From the NCBI RefSeq assembly GCF_000332055.1, contig NZ_ALVZ01000228.1:1-64000 (forward strand): a stretch of 64,000 bases of DNA, written 5' to 3'. A model generated the notes under the pieces. The model did not search any database, was not told where the DNA came from, and worked only from the letters and a program-made list of their open reading frames with translations. Every line of letters starts with the position of its first letter. Positions within the stretch are counted from its first letter, which is position 1. Below, one piece after another: positions 17,145 through 26,700 of the stretch. Position numbers and translations under genes: made by a program. The DNA comes from Xenococcus sp. PCC 7305. Lineage in GTDB: Bacteria > Cyanobacteriota > Cyanobacteriia > Cyanobacteriales > Xenococcaceae.

Positions 17145-20100
17145 AAAAGCTTTCCGCCAGTGCAAGTAAAAGCTGCCCAATAATAGGGATCATCATAAGG
17201 TCTGTGATTTGTATCCATTCTATCTGACTTTTGTTGAATGTCTCTAATAAAATCTTGAAGATAGGCGTAAACGTTGGGATGAGTTGCTCTAATCTCTTCG
17301 GCTAGTTCTTCAAGCCAAATTTTTAGTTCAGAGTAAGTGAGCGATCGCAACCAAGCTTGTGCTTTTTTAAGAGCAAGAGCAGGGGTCTTTTTCTCTAGAT
17401 ACAATTGGTAAAAGCGAATCATCAGCCAAGCACTAGAAATTTCTTCCACTGTCCACAATGTACTTAGAACAGCAGTTGCACCTGCTTCCAAAAATCCACT
17501 AACTAAACCAACATATTCGGTATCTATGGTTTCTTGACCTGTAATCGCTGTCTCGCAGGCCGCCAGGCTAATAAGTTGATAGCTTTTTAAATTGAGTTGG
17601 CTAATTTCTTGAGCTGTGATTTGTTCTTTTTGGGCAAGAGTTAAAGCCGAATTTTGCGGTTGGTGTTGATTGTAAGCACCATGTCCTGTGAAATGGAAAA
17701 TATTATGATTTGCTTTTAATTCTGTTTTGAGTTGGGAATTGTTTACTGTGTCGAGGTGAGTGGCTTGGGTAAACATCGAATTGATCAGCACAGATTCAAT
17801 TGCGGCATAGGGTAAATCGTTGGCAGGATTTTCTATATTTAGGAGAGATGGTTGATTCTGATGGGGTTGTTTCTGTTGCAGCGTCAAAGCAATTTGCAAA
17901 CTAGGGAAATAGTTAATCGTTGATTCGGGGTTTGTCAGAAAAGAATCGAACAGAAGATGTAGCGGCAAACGATGTAGGTCTTGATGGGGAATCAGAATTA
18001 ATTGAGTGATGTCTGCTAGATGAGATTCGATAGTAGGAATATCGAGAATAATCTTGAGTTTAGCCAGTTGGGAAAACATTTCCGTTCGCCAACTATGATT
18101 ACGACGCTCTGCTTCGGCGACTTTTTTGTTTTTGCCGCGATAATCTTGGTATTGCTGATTCCATTCTGCTAGCCAAGTTTTATATTTTTGGAGGCGTTTT
18201 AGAGAATGGGGAAGTTGGGTTGGTTCCTGTTGTTCTATGGGTTGGGATAGGATAATTGGTTCGGCAAGATTAGCCTTGAGAATAAATGTGTTGAGGGACT
18301 GAGGACTGAGATGCCAATAAATTATGGCGGTTTCTGGGGTTAATAGCTCTTGAATTTGTTCGTAACCAGGGCAAACAGTCTGTTCTTGCCAAGTATGGAG
18401 CAGATTATCTAGGCAAATGTTTTTGCTCAGTTCTGCACTTGTCAGGGCTTGAATTATTTGTTCTTGCTTGATTAAGATATCGACGCTTAATTGGTGGAAA
18501 TCAATAAACTTGAGTTGTAGTTGTTTTTTAATAGCAAAGGATGGAGTCTGATTCAAGAGATTTTTCAAAACTTCTAATCCTTTGAGTCTTAATTGCTCTG
18601 CGGCTTCGCTATTTCCGAAACCTAGTTGAACTTTGATTAGATTTTGTAGGACTTCTAAATGTTCTTTGGGGTAATCTGTCTCGGTCAGGGTTTCTAAGGC
18701 ATGATTATAATTGACGACTGCTTTATGCCAATAATCAAAAGAACGAGAATGTTCTCTTCCCTCTAAATAGTGAATATATCCAAGAAGGGAATGCAACTTT
18801 CCCCATCCTAGAGAATGAGTTTCTTGTTTTATTGCTTGATCTAATTTTTCTTCTGCTCTGATGATTGCATCTTCATAGCCCCCTATGTTTAGCAGAGTAT
18901 CGAAATAATGAGAATGAGAGAATAAGTCTTGTTTGAACGAATAAATACTTTTTTGTGAAAAAGGTTGTTGAATGAATTGAATTAGTTTTTTGGAAATAGG
19001 CTGCTGAAATAGGTTATAAAGTTCTTCTGGAGGATCTTGGCTAATTCGTTTAATTATTCTGATTGAACAATCATTATCAAAAGCTTTAGCTAGTAAAAGC
19101 TGGGAATCATATAGAGAAGTTTTTAATTTAACTATTGTTTGAGATAAATCTAATTCTTCCAAGCTAAGAATTGTTCTTTGGGAAACTTGGCTGACTTCCA
19201 GGAAAAATATGCTAGCAAAATTTTTTGGAATAGATGAGCTTTGGCATGAGGATAAATAAAGATGTCTTATGTAGTTATAGCAAGTCATATAATCGTCAGG
19301 TTTGAGCTTAAGTGCTTGCTCATAAAAGATGAATGCTTCTCCCTTTCTATTTAATTTAGACAGTGCACCACCACAGCTGCGCCAAATTGCGAAATCGTCA
19401 GGTTTGAGCTTAAGTGCTTGGCAATAAGAGGCTAATGCCTCTTCCTCTTTATTTAATTTAGACAGTACTGTCCCACGGTTTGTCCAGGTTAGATACTCAT
19501 CAAATTCGAGTTTAATTGCCTGATTATAGGAGGTTAATGACTCTTCATATCTTCTCAAATCATATAATGTCCGACCACGTTCAAACCAAGCAACCCAAAA
19601 GGAGGGATGAGTCTTAAGTAATAAGTCGAAAAAAGCTAATGCTTCTTCCGTTCTTCCTAAATCATTTAGTGTTCTGCCACAAAATAGTAAAAACAAACCA
19701 AAATCAGTATCAGGATCATGATTAAGTGCCTGGTAAAAAAAAGCTAATGCTTCTTCATTTTTTCCTACTCTACGTAATTCAACTCCTTGGTCATAGAAAT
19801 ATCCATAATTCTGTAGTTCAGCACTATTCTGCTCTTTCACAGTTCCAACTAAATTTAGGGGTGGTTGCAAACCAGGCTGAGAAGGAGTTATAAATTCATA
19901 ATTATTAATAGTTTCAGAATGTTGTCTTTTCTCATTCTCAGTTATTGCACTAACCAAATTTTCTCCCAACTCTCTCGCTACTTCCCTCAATTCATCTCTA
20001 GCAATTTTGCTCAGCACCAATAATCGATGCCCCAACTCCTGATGGGACTCTGGCTGCAATAACCAGCGCTGCCCAAAACTCCTCAGCCAACTCGCCAACT

Positions 20101-20320
20101 TCTCTGGCTCCAGATTATTCCCAAACAAAAATCCTTGAATTTGTCCCCAATTTCTCCCCTGAACCACTTCTTCCAGCAGCTCCGCCAGCAAATTTTCGTA
20201 TTCTAAATCGCTAAGTCCAGGTTTCAGAATAGTAGATTCATAAGCATTCACTTCTGGTGCTTTATTTTGCCCAAACCAACCTTTGATCCATTTCCATAAC
20301 TTATCGAGAAATCGGAACAT
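17141..20320 (-). CDS. TPR-CHAT caspase-like protease
   Basis: A 1059-residue protein. Residues 1-135 include a helical region rich in LAELLEEVVQG and leucines. From about 175 to 345 there are at least five canonical TPRs, each with the EEALAFFxQAL-KxxPD pattern, then further degenerate helical repeats to about 640. The CHAT domain occupies about 740-1059: HFTGHG supplies the catalytic His880 and LAACET the nucleophile Cys922, followed by GLVSGFLEAGATAVLSTLW and the conserved end YYWAAFTCTG. The dyad is intact, so it should be an active cysteine protease, with the TPRs as sensor or substrate dock. It heads a three-gene operon (17141-20320, 16431-17144, 15735-16424). CHAT proteases act in bacterial stress or defence signalling. 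Confidence 0.9.
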   Translation of the reverse strand: MFRFLDKLWKWIKGWFGQNKAPEVNAYESTILKPGLSDLEYENLLAELLEEVVQGRNWGQIQGFLFGNNLEPEKLASWLRSFGQRWLLQPESHQELGHRLLVLSKIARDELREVARELGENLVSAITENEKRQHSETINNYEFITPSQPGLQPPLNLVGTVKEQNSAELQNYGYFYDQGVELRRVGKNEEALAFFYQALNHDPDTDFGLFLLFCGRTLNDLGRTEEALAFFDLLLKTHPSFWVAWFERGRTLYDLRRYEESLTSYNQAIKLEFDEYLTWTNRGTVLSKLNKEEEALASYCQALKLKPDDFAIWRSCGGALSKLNRKGEAFIFYEQALKLKPDDYMTCYNYIRHLYLSSCQSSSIPKNFASIFFLEVSQVSQRTILSLEELDLSQTIVKLKTSLYDSQLLLAKAFDNDCSIRIIKRISQDPPEELYNLFQQPISKKLIQFIQQPFSQKSIYSFKQDLFSHSHYFDTLLNIGGYEDAIIRAEEKLDQAIKQETHSLGWGKLHSLLGYIHYLEGREHSRSFDYWHKAVVNYNHALETLTETDYPKEHLEVLQNLIKVQLGFGNSEAAEQLRLKGLEVLKNLLNQTPSFAIKKQLQLKFIDFHQLSVDILIKQEQIIQALTSAELSKNICLDNLLHTWQEQTVCPGYEQIQELLTPETAIIYWHLSPQSLNTFILKANLAEPIILSQPIEQQEPTQLPHSLKRLQKYKTWLAEWNQQYQDYRGKNKKVAEAERRNHSWRTEMFSQLAKLKIILDIPTIESHLADITQLILIPHQDLHRLPLHLLFDSFLTNPESTINYFPSLQIALTLQQKQPHQNQPSLLNIENPANDLPYAAIESVLINSMFTQATHLDTVNNSQLKTELKANHNIFHFTGHGAYNQHQPQNSALTLAQKEQITAQEISQLNLKSYQLISLAACETAITGQETIDTEYVGLVSGFLEAGATAVLSTLWTVEEISSAWLMIRFYQLYLEKKTPALALKKAQAWLRSLTYSELKIWLEELAEEIRATHPNVYAYLQDFIRDIQQKSDRMDTNHRPYDDPYYWAAFTCTGGKLL

Positions 20321-20407
20321 GCTTTGTTCAACTCAATACCATGGTCAATATTAAATCTACTTTTGTTAGCCTTCCTTTTCAAGCTCAATTACGATTATTA
20401 ACACTAA

Positions 20408-20427
20408 GGGCGATTGGCCAATCGCCC
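20408..20427. repeat. Perfect 20-bp palindrome (dispersed repeat)
   Basis: GGGCGATTGGCCAATCGCCC, a perfect palindrome upstream of the CHAT gene. A diverged copy with the same plan is at 27204-27231. It has no T-run, so it is not a standard terminator. Confidence 0.65.
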
Positions 20428-20473
20428 CTACATCAATGGTATGTTTTTCCCCAGAAATCACCTAAGTCCTTCT

Positions 20474-20508
20474 GCCATCTGCCATCTGCCATCTGCCATC
20501 TGCCTTCT
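20474..20508. repeat. CATCTGC short tandem repeat
   Basis: Four to five exact copies of CATCTGC (GCCATCTGCCATCTGCC and so on) at the 3' end of the DUF4278 gene; related units at 12317-12345. Confidence 0.8.
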
Positions 20509-21060
20509 CTAATTCTTATCTTGAGAAGCTTGATTTTTATTCTTATCGACACTAACACCGCGATATTTCAATTTATATTCTGGATGTGGCTGCACCGGCA
20601 ATCGGGGATCATTAATATGATAGGTTTTCCCTCGATAGGTCCCCGTTAACTCTTCGCCGTCAGAATTATCCTTTTGCTCTACTTGTTGTTGCCCAAGCTC
20701 TTGATGTCGAGAAGCATGAATATGATAAGTTTTACCCCGATATGTTCCAATTAGTTCTTCACCGGCAGAATTGTCGTTTTGTTCATCATGCTCTGCCTGT
20801 TTTTGCCCAGACTCTTGACTCGATTTAGACTCAGATGCCAGTTCATCTTCCCCGACCGGTTGCCGCCAAAATCCATAGGTACTGAGAAGCGCGATCGCAA
20901 GAACGACTAACTTAACTTCCCAAGGCGCAATCACTAAGCTTAAGATAAAACTGAAAAATGTTACTGAACCCATCAAATAACTAATTTCATCTGAAGCCTT
21001 TTTGGCAATATGATTGGCGGCAATGCCAGCTACTAGAGGAATTAAAAAAAATAGGTTCAT
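20509..21060 (-). CDS. DUF4278 domain membrane protein
   Basis: A 183-residue protein. Two or three hydrophobic segments lie in residues 1-68 (FFLIPLVAGIAANHI; ISYLMGSVTFFSFILSLVIA; VKLVVLAIALLSTYGF), followed by an acidic Gln/Glu/Ser-rich linker. Three YRG motifs follow (GTYRGKTYHIHA, GTYRGKTYHINDPR, LKYRGVSV), typical of the cyanobacterial DUF4278 unit, which appears in stress-associated proteins of unknown function. The linker around the first two copies is itself duplicated (about residues 90-150). Monocistronic. Function unknown. Confidence 0.7.
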   Translation of the reverse strand: MNLFFLIPLVAGIAANHIAKKASDEISYLMGSVTFFSFILSLVIAPWEVKLVVLAIALLSTYGFWRQPVGEDELASESKSSQESGQKQAEHDEQNDNSAGEELIGTYRGKTYHIHASRHQELGQQQVEQKDNSDGEELTGTYRGKTYHINDPRLPVQPHPEYKLKYRGVSVDKNKNQASQDKN

Positions 21061-21194
21061 CTTATCCTTATGATCGCGCGTCTAAAAATATTTTCCGGTT
21101 CAATCACTTACACTACTATAAACCTGAAATGGATTAGTGATTAATTTGCTACAGTTTGAAATCTAGACAGCGTCTTTTCCCAAGCGCAAAGCAA

Positions 21195-21659
21195 TCAAAG
21201 AGCCTTGCGAAAAATAATCTTATCATCACCAGCTTTGTAAAACTCGCGAATTCTGGCCTCTTCTTCATAGCCCTGTTTGCGATAAAACTCCCGAGTTCGC
21301 TCAAAACCTGGCAGCCCCGAAGTTTCCACCAGGAGTAGGCGATCGCCGCGTTCTGTCAAGATTTTTTCCACATAGTCCAACATGGCCCCACCAATGCCTT
21401 TTCCTTGATAGTCGGGGTGAACCGCAATGAAATACAAATTCCAAGCTCCCTCAGCATAAGGCTCTGGTGCATAGTAGGCAACGCCTCTAGGCTCACAATC
21501 ATCATAGGTAATCCAACAGGAATCACTATCTGGGTTGCCGTCAAAATATTCGGCCAACATCCCGCCCAGCTCCTCCAGTTCTGGGGGACTAAACAGCCCA
21601 ACAGCCTCGGCAATAGCGATGAGCGCTTTCTGGTCTTCGGGGGTAGCAAGTCGAATCAT
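21195..21659 (-). CDS. GNAT-family N-acetyltransferase
   Basis: A 154-residue single-domain GNAT enzyme. MIRLATPEDQKALIAIAE begins the fold; YFIAVHPDYQGKGIGGAML carries the acetyl-CoA-binding Q/RxxGxG/A motif (QGKGIG); the C-terminal FYRKQGYEEEARIREFY strand-helix unit is typical. It transfers an acetyl group from acetyl-CoA to an amine; the substrate is not predictable. A start at ATG 21659 is supported by the fold. It is alone on the minus strand, and a truncated dispersed repeat lies just upstream (21674-21729). Confidence 0.85.
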   Translation of the reverse strand: MIRLATPEDQKALIAIAEAVGLFSPPELEELGGMLAEYFDGNPDSDSCWITYDDCEPRGVAYYAPEPYAEGAWNLYFIAVHPDYQGKGIGGAMLDYVEKILTERGDRLLLVETSGLPGFERTREFYRKQGYEEEARIREFYKAGDDKIIFRKAL

Positions 21660-21673
21660 AACCTTGGTAAACC

Positions 21674-21729
21674 TGAGTTCGATGAGTACAAAATTTACTA
21701 GTTCTGGATAAGGATTTGGGGATTTGGGT
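21674..21729. repeat. Dispersed repeat, partial copy of MITE-like element
   Basis: Begins TGAGTTCGATGAGTACAAAA and continues through TAGTTCTGGATAAGG to TTTGGGGATTTGGG. It matches 32683-32740 nearly base for base over about 56 positions. The right end of the element seen at 32787-32802 is absent here, so this copy is truncated. Confidence 0.65.
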
Positions 21730-21830
21730 ATGACGTTGGGAAAGTTGAAATATGACTGTTTTTAACCTAACACCTAACACCTAAAACCAATCTTTGCGAG
21801 TCAATAAATTACCAACTCATTATAAAATGT

Positions 21831-23012
21831 TTAGCTCTGAGAAAGCCTTTGTACTGCTTCCCCGCCCAAAAGGCGATCGCATGTTTGCAAAATCTGGGGA
21901 ATTTTATCCCGATGAGGACTATTCTTTAAACAAGCATCTAGATTGAATCTGGCGACATTTTTCGCTTGGGCACCAGGAAACCAATGACCTCCATTTTCTA
22001 ATAAGTTATATCTTCCCTTGCTATATTCATGCATATCGTAGGCCAATGCCAAATTGCGCAACCAAAGAATCACCGGAATATTAATCCTGCCTGGAGTTTC
22101 TTCGTGGCTTGGCAAACCAACGTGCCAAGTTCGATACCATTCTTCCCCCAAAGCTGCGATCGCACCTTGTTCCAACTGCTCTAAAATCTTGGGTAAAATC
22201 GACTCAGCTTCGGCAATCAGAGGCAATACTTTTAGATGCTCATCAAAATCCGAGGGTTTGGCCGCACCGAGGCTAAGGGTATGAACCTGAGGATGGGACA
22301 AACAAAAAAGATCATTAAATACCATGGGGCTCAACGGTTGACATAATTCCACAAGTTTCGCTGGCGGATCATATAGTTTGCCTCCTTTATCGGAAGGACT
22401 AATAATAAAGACGCCCATATCCTGTTGATTAGCCGCTGCGATCGCCGACCAATTTGTTTGATTAATGTAATACCAATGGAGATTCACATAATCAAATTCC
22501 CCGGTATTAATCGCCTTAGTAATAATTTCGGTACTACCGTGAGTAGAAAACCCGACAAAACGAACTTTGCCTTCGCGCTGCAATTGTCGTGCCACATCCA
22601 AACAACCACCAGATCTGAGAGTGTCATCAAAAGTTGCTTGATTGTTAATGCCGTGAATTCCCAGTAAATCGACGTATTCTAAACCCAAAAACTTCAGAGA
22701 CTGCTCAAAGTTACGACGAAATTCCCGGGGATCTTCACGGGGGCCTACTTTCGTTTGCATTATAAACTGCTCTCGGGGAAGGCGAGGTAATAGCTTCCCT
22801 AGTTGCATCTCCGATGTGCCATAACCTCTCGCTGTTTCAATATGATTAATTCCCAGTTCCAGCGATCGCAAAATAGTTGCTTCAAGATTGCGTTGATTAG
22901 CTTCAGGAATTTCGGATTCTGGGATATCTCGCCAAGCATGTTGATATCTCATGCCACCACAGGAGAATATTGGCATTTGTAATTCTGTGCGACCAAACCT
23001 TCTGTATTGCAT
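21831..23012 (-). CDS. Aldo/keto reductase
   Basis: A 393-residue NADPH-dependent aldo/keto reductase. MQYRRFGRTELQMPIFSCGG is the usual N-terminus; ETARGYGTSEMQLG holds the catalytic Tyr, TKVG the Lys, and LLGIHGINN the late active-site His. It is about 70 residues longer than the typical 320. The extra C-terminal part (about 320-393), with LPSHEETPGRINIPVILWL, suits the subfamily related to predicted oxidoreductases of the aldo/keto family. The Cys-rich ferredoxin tail of the YeaE/MocA type is not seen. Substrate unknown; single gene. Confidence 0.85.
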   Translation of the reverse strand: MQYRRFGRTELQMPIFSCGGMRYQHAWRDIPESEIPEANQRNLEATILRSLELGINHIETARGYGTSEMQLGKLLPRLPREQFIMQTKVGPREDPREFRRNFEQSLKFLGLEYVDLLGIHGINNQATFDDTLRSGGCLDVARQLQREGKVRFVGFSTHGSTEIITKAINTGEFDYVNLHWYYINQTNWSAIAAANQQDMGVFIISPSDKGGKLYDPPAKLVELCQPLSPMVFNDLFCLSHPQVHTLSLGAAKPSDFDEHLKVLPLIAEAESILPKILEQLEQGAIAALGEEWYRTWHVGLPSHEETPGRINIPVILWLRNLALAYDMHEYSKGRYNLLENGGHWFPGAQAKNVARFNLDACLKNSPHRDKIPQILQTCDRLLGGEAVQRLSQS

Positions 23013-23093
23013 TGATTCAATGACTAATCTATTTTTCTCGAATTCAATTTAAACTATAGCAATCCTGACTAAGTAGTTGCATCCTGGTTGATA

Positions 23094-23162
23094 TAGGGAA
23101 CAGGGAACAGGGAATAGGGAATAGGGAACGGGGAACAGGGAACGGGGAATAGGGAATAGGAA
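23094..23162. repeat. GGGAACA/GGGAATA heptamer tandem repeat
   Basis: About ten consecutive heptamers of the form GGGAACA, GGGAATA or GGGAACG, a classic cyanobacterial short tandemly repeated repetitive sequence, between the aldo/keto reductase gene and the 87-residue protein gene. Confidence 0.9.
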
Positions 23163-23207
23163 GATTTTTGTAGTTAATTTTGCCTGGGCATTTTATGTGA
23201 TCTTTGT

Positions 23208-23471
23208 CTATTTGAGATCGTTTTCAGCGAATTTCTGAGCTGCTTTGGGAACAAAAGCTGCCACCAAAAAGCCGAAAGTGATGTAGAGACCGCCAGAGCT
23301 ATCACCTTGAGATCCTGAATTTCCAGCATTGAGCACCGTCAGTAAGCCAAAAATAATTGCTCCGACCAGAGCCATAAAGCTCATTAGTCTCACCGAAGAA
23401 CTATTTTGATCATCTCCTTCAAAGAATCCTGCTGTGTTTTGATTTGATTCTTGGTTTAAGGTTTTATTCAT
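23208..23471 (-). CDS. Small membrane protein, two helices
   Basis: An 87-residue protein of unrecognised family. Residues 1-27 are polar (Asn/Gln/Ser). Two hydrophobic segments follow, SFMALVGAIIFGLLTVLNAG (about 30-49) and GLYITFGFLVAAFVPKAAQKF (about 61-81), separated by a Gly/Ser loop. The size and layout are holin-like, but no lysis gene is near. The start is ATG 23471 and tandem repeats flank both sides. Function unknown. Confidence 0.55.
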   Translation of the reverse strand: MNKTLNQESNQNTAGFFEGDDQNSSSVRLMSFMALVGAIIFGLLTVLNAGNSGSQGDSSGGLYITFGFLVAAFVPKAAQKFAENDLK

Positions 23472-23650
23472 TGCTAATCATCCAAATTCTGTACCGAAAA
23501 TATACCCACTTATCTACTTGTGAAGTACATAGTAAATTTATTTCAAATTAAAGTATCTATAAAGTTACAAATAATGAATTGTCATTGTGACAAATAAGAT
23601 ACAGGATTGTAAAGTAAGTAATTACTCTATCAGAGTTATTCCCGAGAAAA

Positions 23651-23731
23651 ACCCATTACCCATTACCCATTACCCATTACCCATTACCCATTACTTATTA
23701 CTTATTACTCATTACTCATTACTTATAACTT
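23651..23731. repeat. CCCATTA heptamer tandem repeat
   Basis: Six copies of CCCATTA run into degenerate CTTATTA and CTCATTA copies. The remaining 300-base spacer (23472-23773) before the large adhesin-like gene shows nothing else beyond AT-rich sequence; an apparent 76-codon frame here is just translated repeat. Confidence 0.9.
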
Positions 23732-23773
23732 ACTCTCCTTATCTTAATTTTTTAAACTCAAACAATACAAAAT

Positions 23774-26700
23774 ATGACACTAGAAAATTCTCAAAACAAC
23801 CAACCAGAATGTATTGAAGTTCCCGAAGGTCAATCCTTTGTGGTTGATTTTAACACCGAAAAAAATATTCTTACTGAAGATGTCTGGTTTGCCGAAAAAA
23901 TAACAAAGCCAGTTATCGCCGCACTAATCGGCGCTGAGCATCTTGATGAAGGTTCTTCAGCTGCTTATAAAGTACAACTAGACAGAGCCTTAGATGTCGA
24001 TACTTACTATGATATTCAGATTAATAGTGGAACAGCCCAACAAGTGGGCGATCAAGAAGGTGTCGATCGCCAAGATATTATTTGGGGTGGGGTTTACGAC
24101 CTCAGAGATTCCCAGGGCAATATTGTCGAGGTCATATACAATCGCGTGCCCAACGGTCAATGGGCTTCTGATGGCAATCGTCCTCAAGTGGGGCCTGACG
24201 ATGCGAATTGGGATTTCTCCGCGATTCAAGACGGTGAAATAATAGATAGCAATACTCTACGTGTTAAAGTTGCTGCTGGCCAAACTATGTCGGAAAGCTT
24301 TGATATCAAAGCCTGGGCGGAAAAAATTACTGTTGACCGCAATTTATTTAGTACTTCAGATGCCGAAGAGGGAACGGAGACTTTTTCCCTATCAATAGTC
24401 GATAGCAGTGGATCAGATCTGCTTCATCTAGGCGCAGATCTTGATGTTGAGATTAAAGATACAACCGATGTCTATGGAGTTAGCCCGATCGCTTTCGATC
24501 TTAATGGTGACGGAAAAATTGGCGTGACGGGAGAAACTACAGCCCAAGATAAATCTGGAATTGACCATATTGGCTCAACTGTAGAATTTGATATTGATGC
24601 TGATGGAGAACTAGATACTATCGAATGGCTCTCAGGCGATGGAGACGGCTTCTTAGTAGATAATCGCGATGGCAATGCCGCTTCTGAGATGAATGGCGCG
24701 CGGTTATTTGGCGATGAAGGTGGTAAATATACTGATGGTTATCAAAAACTCGCCCAACTTGATAGTAACAACGACGGCAAACTCAATGGTGAAGAATTAG
24801 ACGGACTAGAACTATGGGTCGATGATGGCGATGCCCAGGTTGCAGCAGGAGAATTTATGTCCCTAGCGGATAAAGGGATTCATGAAATTTCTGTAGTTGC
24901 CGATTATGTGCAAAGCGATCGCGGAGAAACTTTAATTCGTTCTACAGCAACTGCGAATGCCGAGACTTGGAATGATGTTAGTTATTCTCTAGAAGGGATT
25001 GATGCTAATGTTTTTGAGATTGATACCCAGACTGGAGAATTAACTTTCAAACAAGAAGCCGATTTTGAAAATCCCCTCGATGCAGATGGCGATAATATTT
25101 ATGATATTACTGTAGTTCGTAGCTTAGATAATGGCAGTGTCATTCGCCGAGATACCCAGATTAAGGTTCAAGATGACCTTAGCGATCATGGCAATGGCGA
25201 GAATCAAGACCCCGATGCGGTAGATGATTTTGCTAGGACTAATATTAATACCAAAGTAGGTGTTCGGGTTTTGGAAAATGATTCTGACCCAGAAAGCGAC
25301 CCCCTAAGAATCAAATCTTGGACTCAGGGTAATCATGGGGTCGTCAAACGCAATAATAACGGCACCCCTGATGATACTACCGATGACAAACTAGTTTATT
25401 TCCCCAATGAAGGTTTCACGGGAACTGATACTTTCTCCTACACCATTGATGATGGTTTTGGTGGGATGGACAGCGCTACGGTAACTGTTGAAGTTGGCAA
25501 TAATGGCGGCCCTGGCAACAATGCGCCCGATGCGGTGGATGATTTTGCTAGCACTAATGCTGAAACTAAAGTTGGAGTTCGGGTTTTAGCCAATGATTCT
25601 GACCCTGATGGTGATCCTCTAAGAATTAAATCCTGGACTCAGGGGAATAATGGAGAAGTGAGGCGCAATAATAATGGTACCCCTGATGATACTACTGACG
25701 ATAAGTTAGTTTATTTTCCCAAGGAAGGTTTCACCGGAACTGATACTTTCTCCTACACCATTGATGATGGGAATGGGGGCCTGGATAGCGCTACGGTTAC
25801 CGTTGAAGTTGTTAATAATGGCGGCGCTGACAATAATGCGCCCGATGCGGTGGATGATTTTGCCAGCACTGATGCTGAGACTAAAGTTGGAGTTCGGGTT
25901 TTAACTAATGACTCTGACCCCGATGGTGACCCCCTCAGAATTAAATCCTGGAGCCAGGGGAATAATGGGGAAGTTAAACGTAATAGCAATGGCACGCCCC
26001 ATGATACTACTGATGATAAGTTAGTTTATTTTCCTAATGAAGGATTTAGTGGGACGGATACTTTCTCCTACACCATTGATGACGGCAATGGAGGCATGGA
26101 TACTGCCACTGTCACCATTGAAGTTGAGCCCGCCGAACCCGCAGAAATTATTGCTAATCTGGTCGGGACAACTACCATTGATGAAGGAGAGCAAGGTTCT
26201 TATAAAGTTCAGTTAGATGAAGTGAGCGATCGCGATCGCAGTTTTACCATTCAAGTTGATGATGGTACAGCTAATCGCATTGATCAAGATGCTTCTGGTC
26301 AAGATATCATTTGGGGTGGTTTCTACGATATTAGACAAGGCATTGGTGGTCCGGTAATTGAAACTATCTATGATCGTGTGCCGAACAGTACTGACCCTAG
26401 CGACGGCGATCGCCCTGCCACTGGTCCGGGAGATGCTAGTTGGGATTACACCCTGTATCAAGATGATTCTATTAATCAAGGGAATACCATTACAGTTACC
26501 GTTGCCGCCGGAGAGACCATGTCCAATCCTTTCCAGGTTGCAGCTTGGAAAGAACAGGTTACAGTAGACCGCGATGGCCCAAATGCTACTGGCTTTGTTG
26601 AAGGTACTGAGAATTTCTCCCTAACTGTTATCGAAGCAGACAATACTAGATTTGAGCAAAGTTCTTTGCAGGTTGAGATTCAAGACAAATCTCACTATGG

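Noticed and set aside
20341-20649. Plus-strand frame of 102 codons
   Set aside because: It covers a palindrome, a CATCTGC repeat and the antisense of the DUF4278 gene; no protein-like composition.
23208-23471. Phage holin
   Set aside because: Two helices and size fit, but no endolysin or phage gene is near; left as unknown.
23587-23817. Plus-strand frame of 76 codons before the adhesin-like gene
   Set aside because: Mostly translated CCCATTA repeats (ITHYPLP periodic peptide); overlaps the start of the real gene.
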